DNA of 41,960 bases from an uncultured Oscillospiraceae bacterium (GTDB lineage: Bacteria > Bacillota > Clostridia > Oscillospirales > Acutalibacteraceae): assembly GCA_900540305.1 (NCBI GenBank), contig UQFL01000011.1, positions 1-41,960 on the forward strand, written 5' to 3'. Positions 41,919 to 41,960 of the stretch are shown piece after piece. The stretch's first letter is position 1. Each line of letters opens with the position of its first letter. Made by a program: the position numbers and the translations under genes. Under the pieces are notes generated by a model. The model saw only the letters and a list, made by a program, of their open reading frames with translations. It searched no databases and was not told the origin of the DNA.

Positions 41919-41960
41919 CTGTCTCTTATACACATCTGACGCTGCCGACGATCGCATAAG
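41919..41960 (-). other. Nextera i5-side sequencing adapter (not genomic)
   Basis: Bases 41919-41937 are the reverse-complemented mosaic end, 41938-41951 the rest of the read-1 adapter (GACGCTGCCGACGA), and 41952-41959 (TCGCATAA) an i5 index position, the reverse complement of the index I recall as S522. The last G fits the following primer. Genomic sequence ends at about 41918. Confidence 0.97.

Noticed and set aside
41912..41935. Complete N-terminus for the metallophosphoesterase
   Set aside because: The open frame before the genomic part is adapter-derived (MCIRDR), so the true start lies beyond the contig.
1..41960. CRISPR array, tRNA, rRNA, insertion sequence, prophage or defence island
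   Set aside because: No regular direct repeats with spacers, no cloverleaf or rRNA stretch, and no transposase, integrase or phage genes were seen; the genes are dense conserved core functions.

Overview
This 42 kb window is an AT-rich contig from an endospore-forming Bacillota lineage, most likely class Clostridia in the Ruminococcaceae/Oscillospirales range. The evidence is sigG, a complete spoIIIA operon, AddAB recombination nuclease, MEP-pathway isoprenoid genes, frequent ATG/TTG/GTG starts with GGAGG-type ribosome sites, and dense translational coupling. Both extreme ends are not genomic. They are Illumina Nextera adapters with index sequence (about 1-47 and 41919-41960), so real DNA runs from about 48 to 41918.

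Layout. (i) 88-921: a forward membrane protein of unknown function with a duplicated FVPxAxPxxDEF motif. (ii) 959-6785, reverse strand: sporulation sigma-G behind a candidate sigma-F promoter; then a chain of a GtrA-YfhO fusion membrane protein, a divergent PRPP synthetase-like protein and a small membrane-anchored protein. A palindrome overlaps the promoter of the PRPP synthetase gene. (iii) 6899-11614, forward: spoIIIAA to spoIIIAH, headed by a good sigma-E-type promoter. (iv) 11685-22702, forward: a housekeeping series of Asp23/Gls24 (yqhY-like), nusB, a TsaD/Kae1-like paralogue, xseA, xseB, a prenyl diphosphate synthase, dxs, tlyA, nadK, argR, recN and tyrS, with internal vegetative promoters before yqhY and dxs. 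(v) 22840-36580 and on to 40080: a second long tightly packed series of ligA, an unknown two-TM protein, murD, two M42 peptidases, a GNAT, an aluminium-resistance/methionine gamma-lyase-like PLP enzyme, a DUF2461 protein, a phosphohexomutase, addB and addA. (vi) 40174-41918: rpmE with its own promoter and terminator, a YigZ/IMPACT protein, and a metallophosphoesterase cut off by the contig end.

The genes fall into a few joint tasks. Sporulation: SigG becomes active in the engulfed forespore, and the SpoIIIA proteins form the mother-cell side of the channel that supports it. The two candidate promoters (sigma-F for sigG, sigma-E for spoIIIA) fit that compartment logic. DNA repair and recombination: xseAB, recN, ligA and addAB. 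Envelope and isoprenoid supply: dxs plus the prenyl synthase feed undecaprenyl carriers, murD makes peptidoglycan precursor, and the GtrA-YfhO fusion probably uses lipid-linked sugars.

No tRNA, rRNA, CRISPR array, insertion sequence or prophage gene was seen, and no gene-free stretch exceeds 300 bases. The most interesting points are the GtrA-YfhO fusion, the palindromic promoter of the prs-like gene, the two sporulation-type promoters, the TsaD-like paralogue, and two proteins of unknown function (at 88 and at 24813). I did not find a clear new defence or mobile system; most of the window is conserved core genome.
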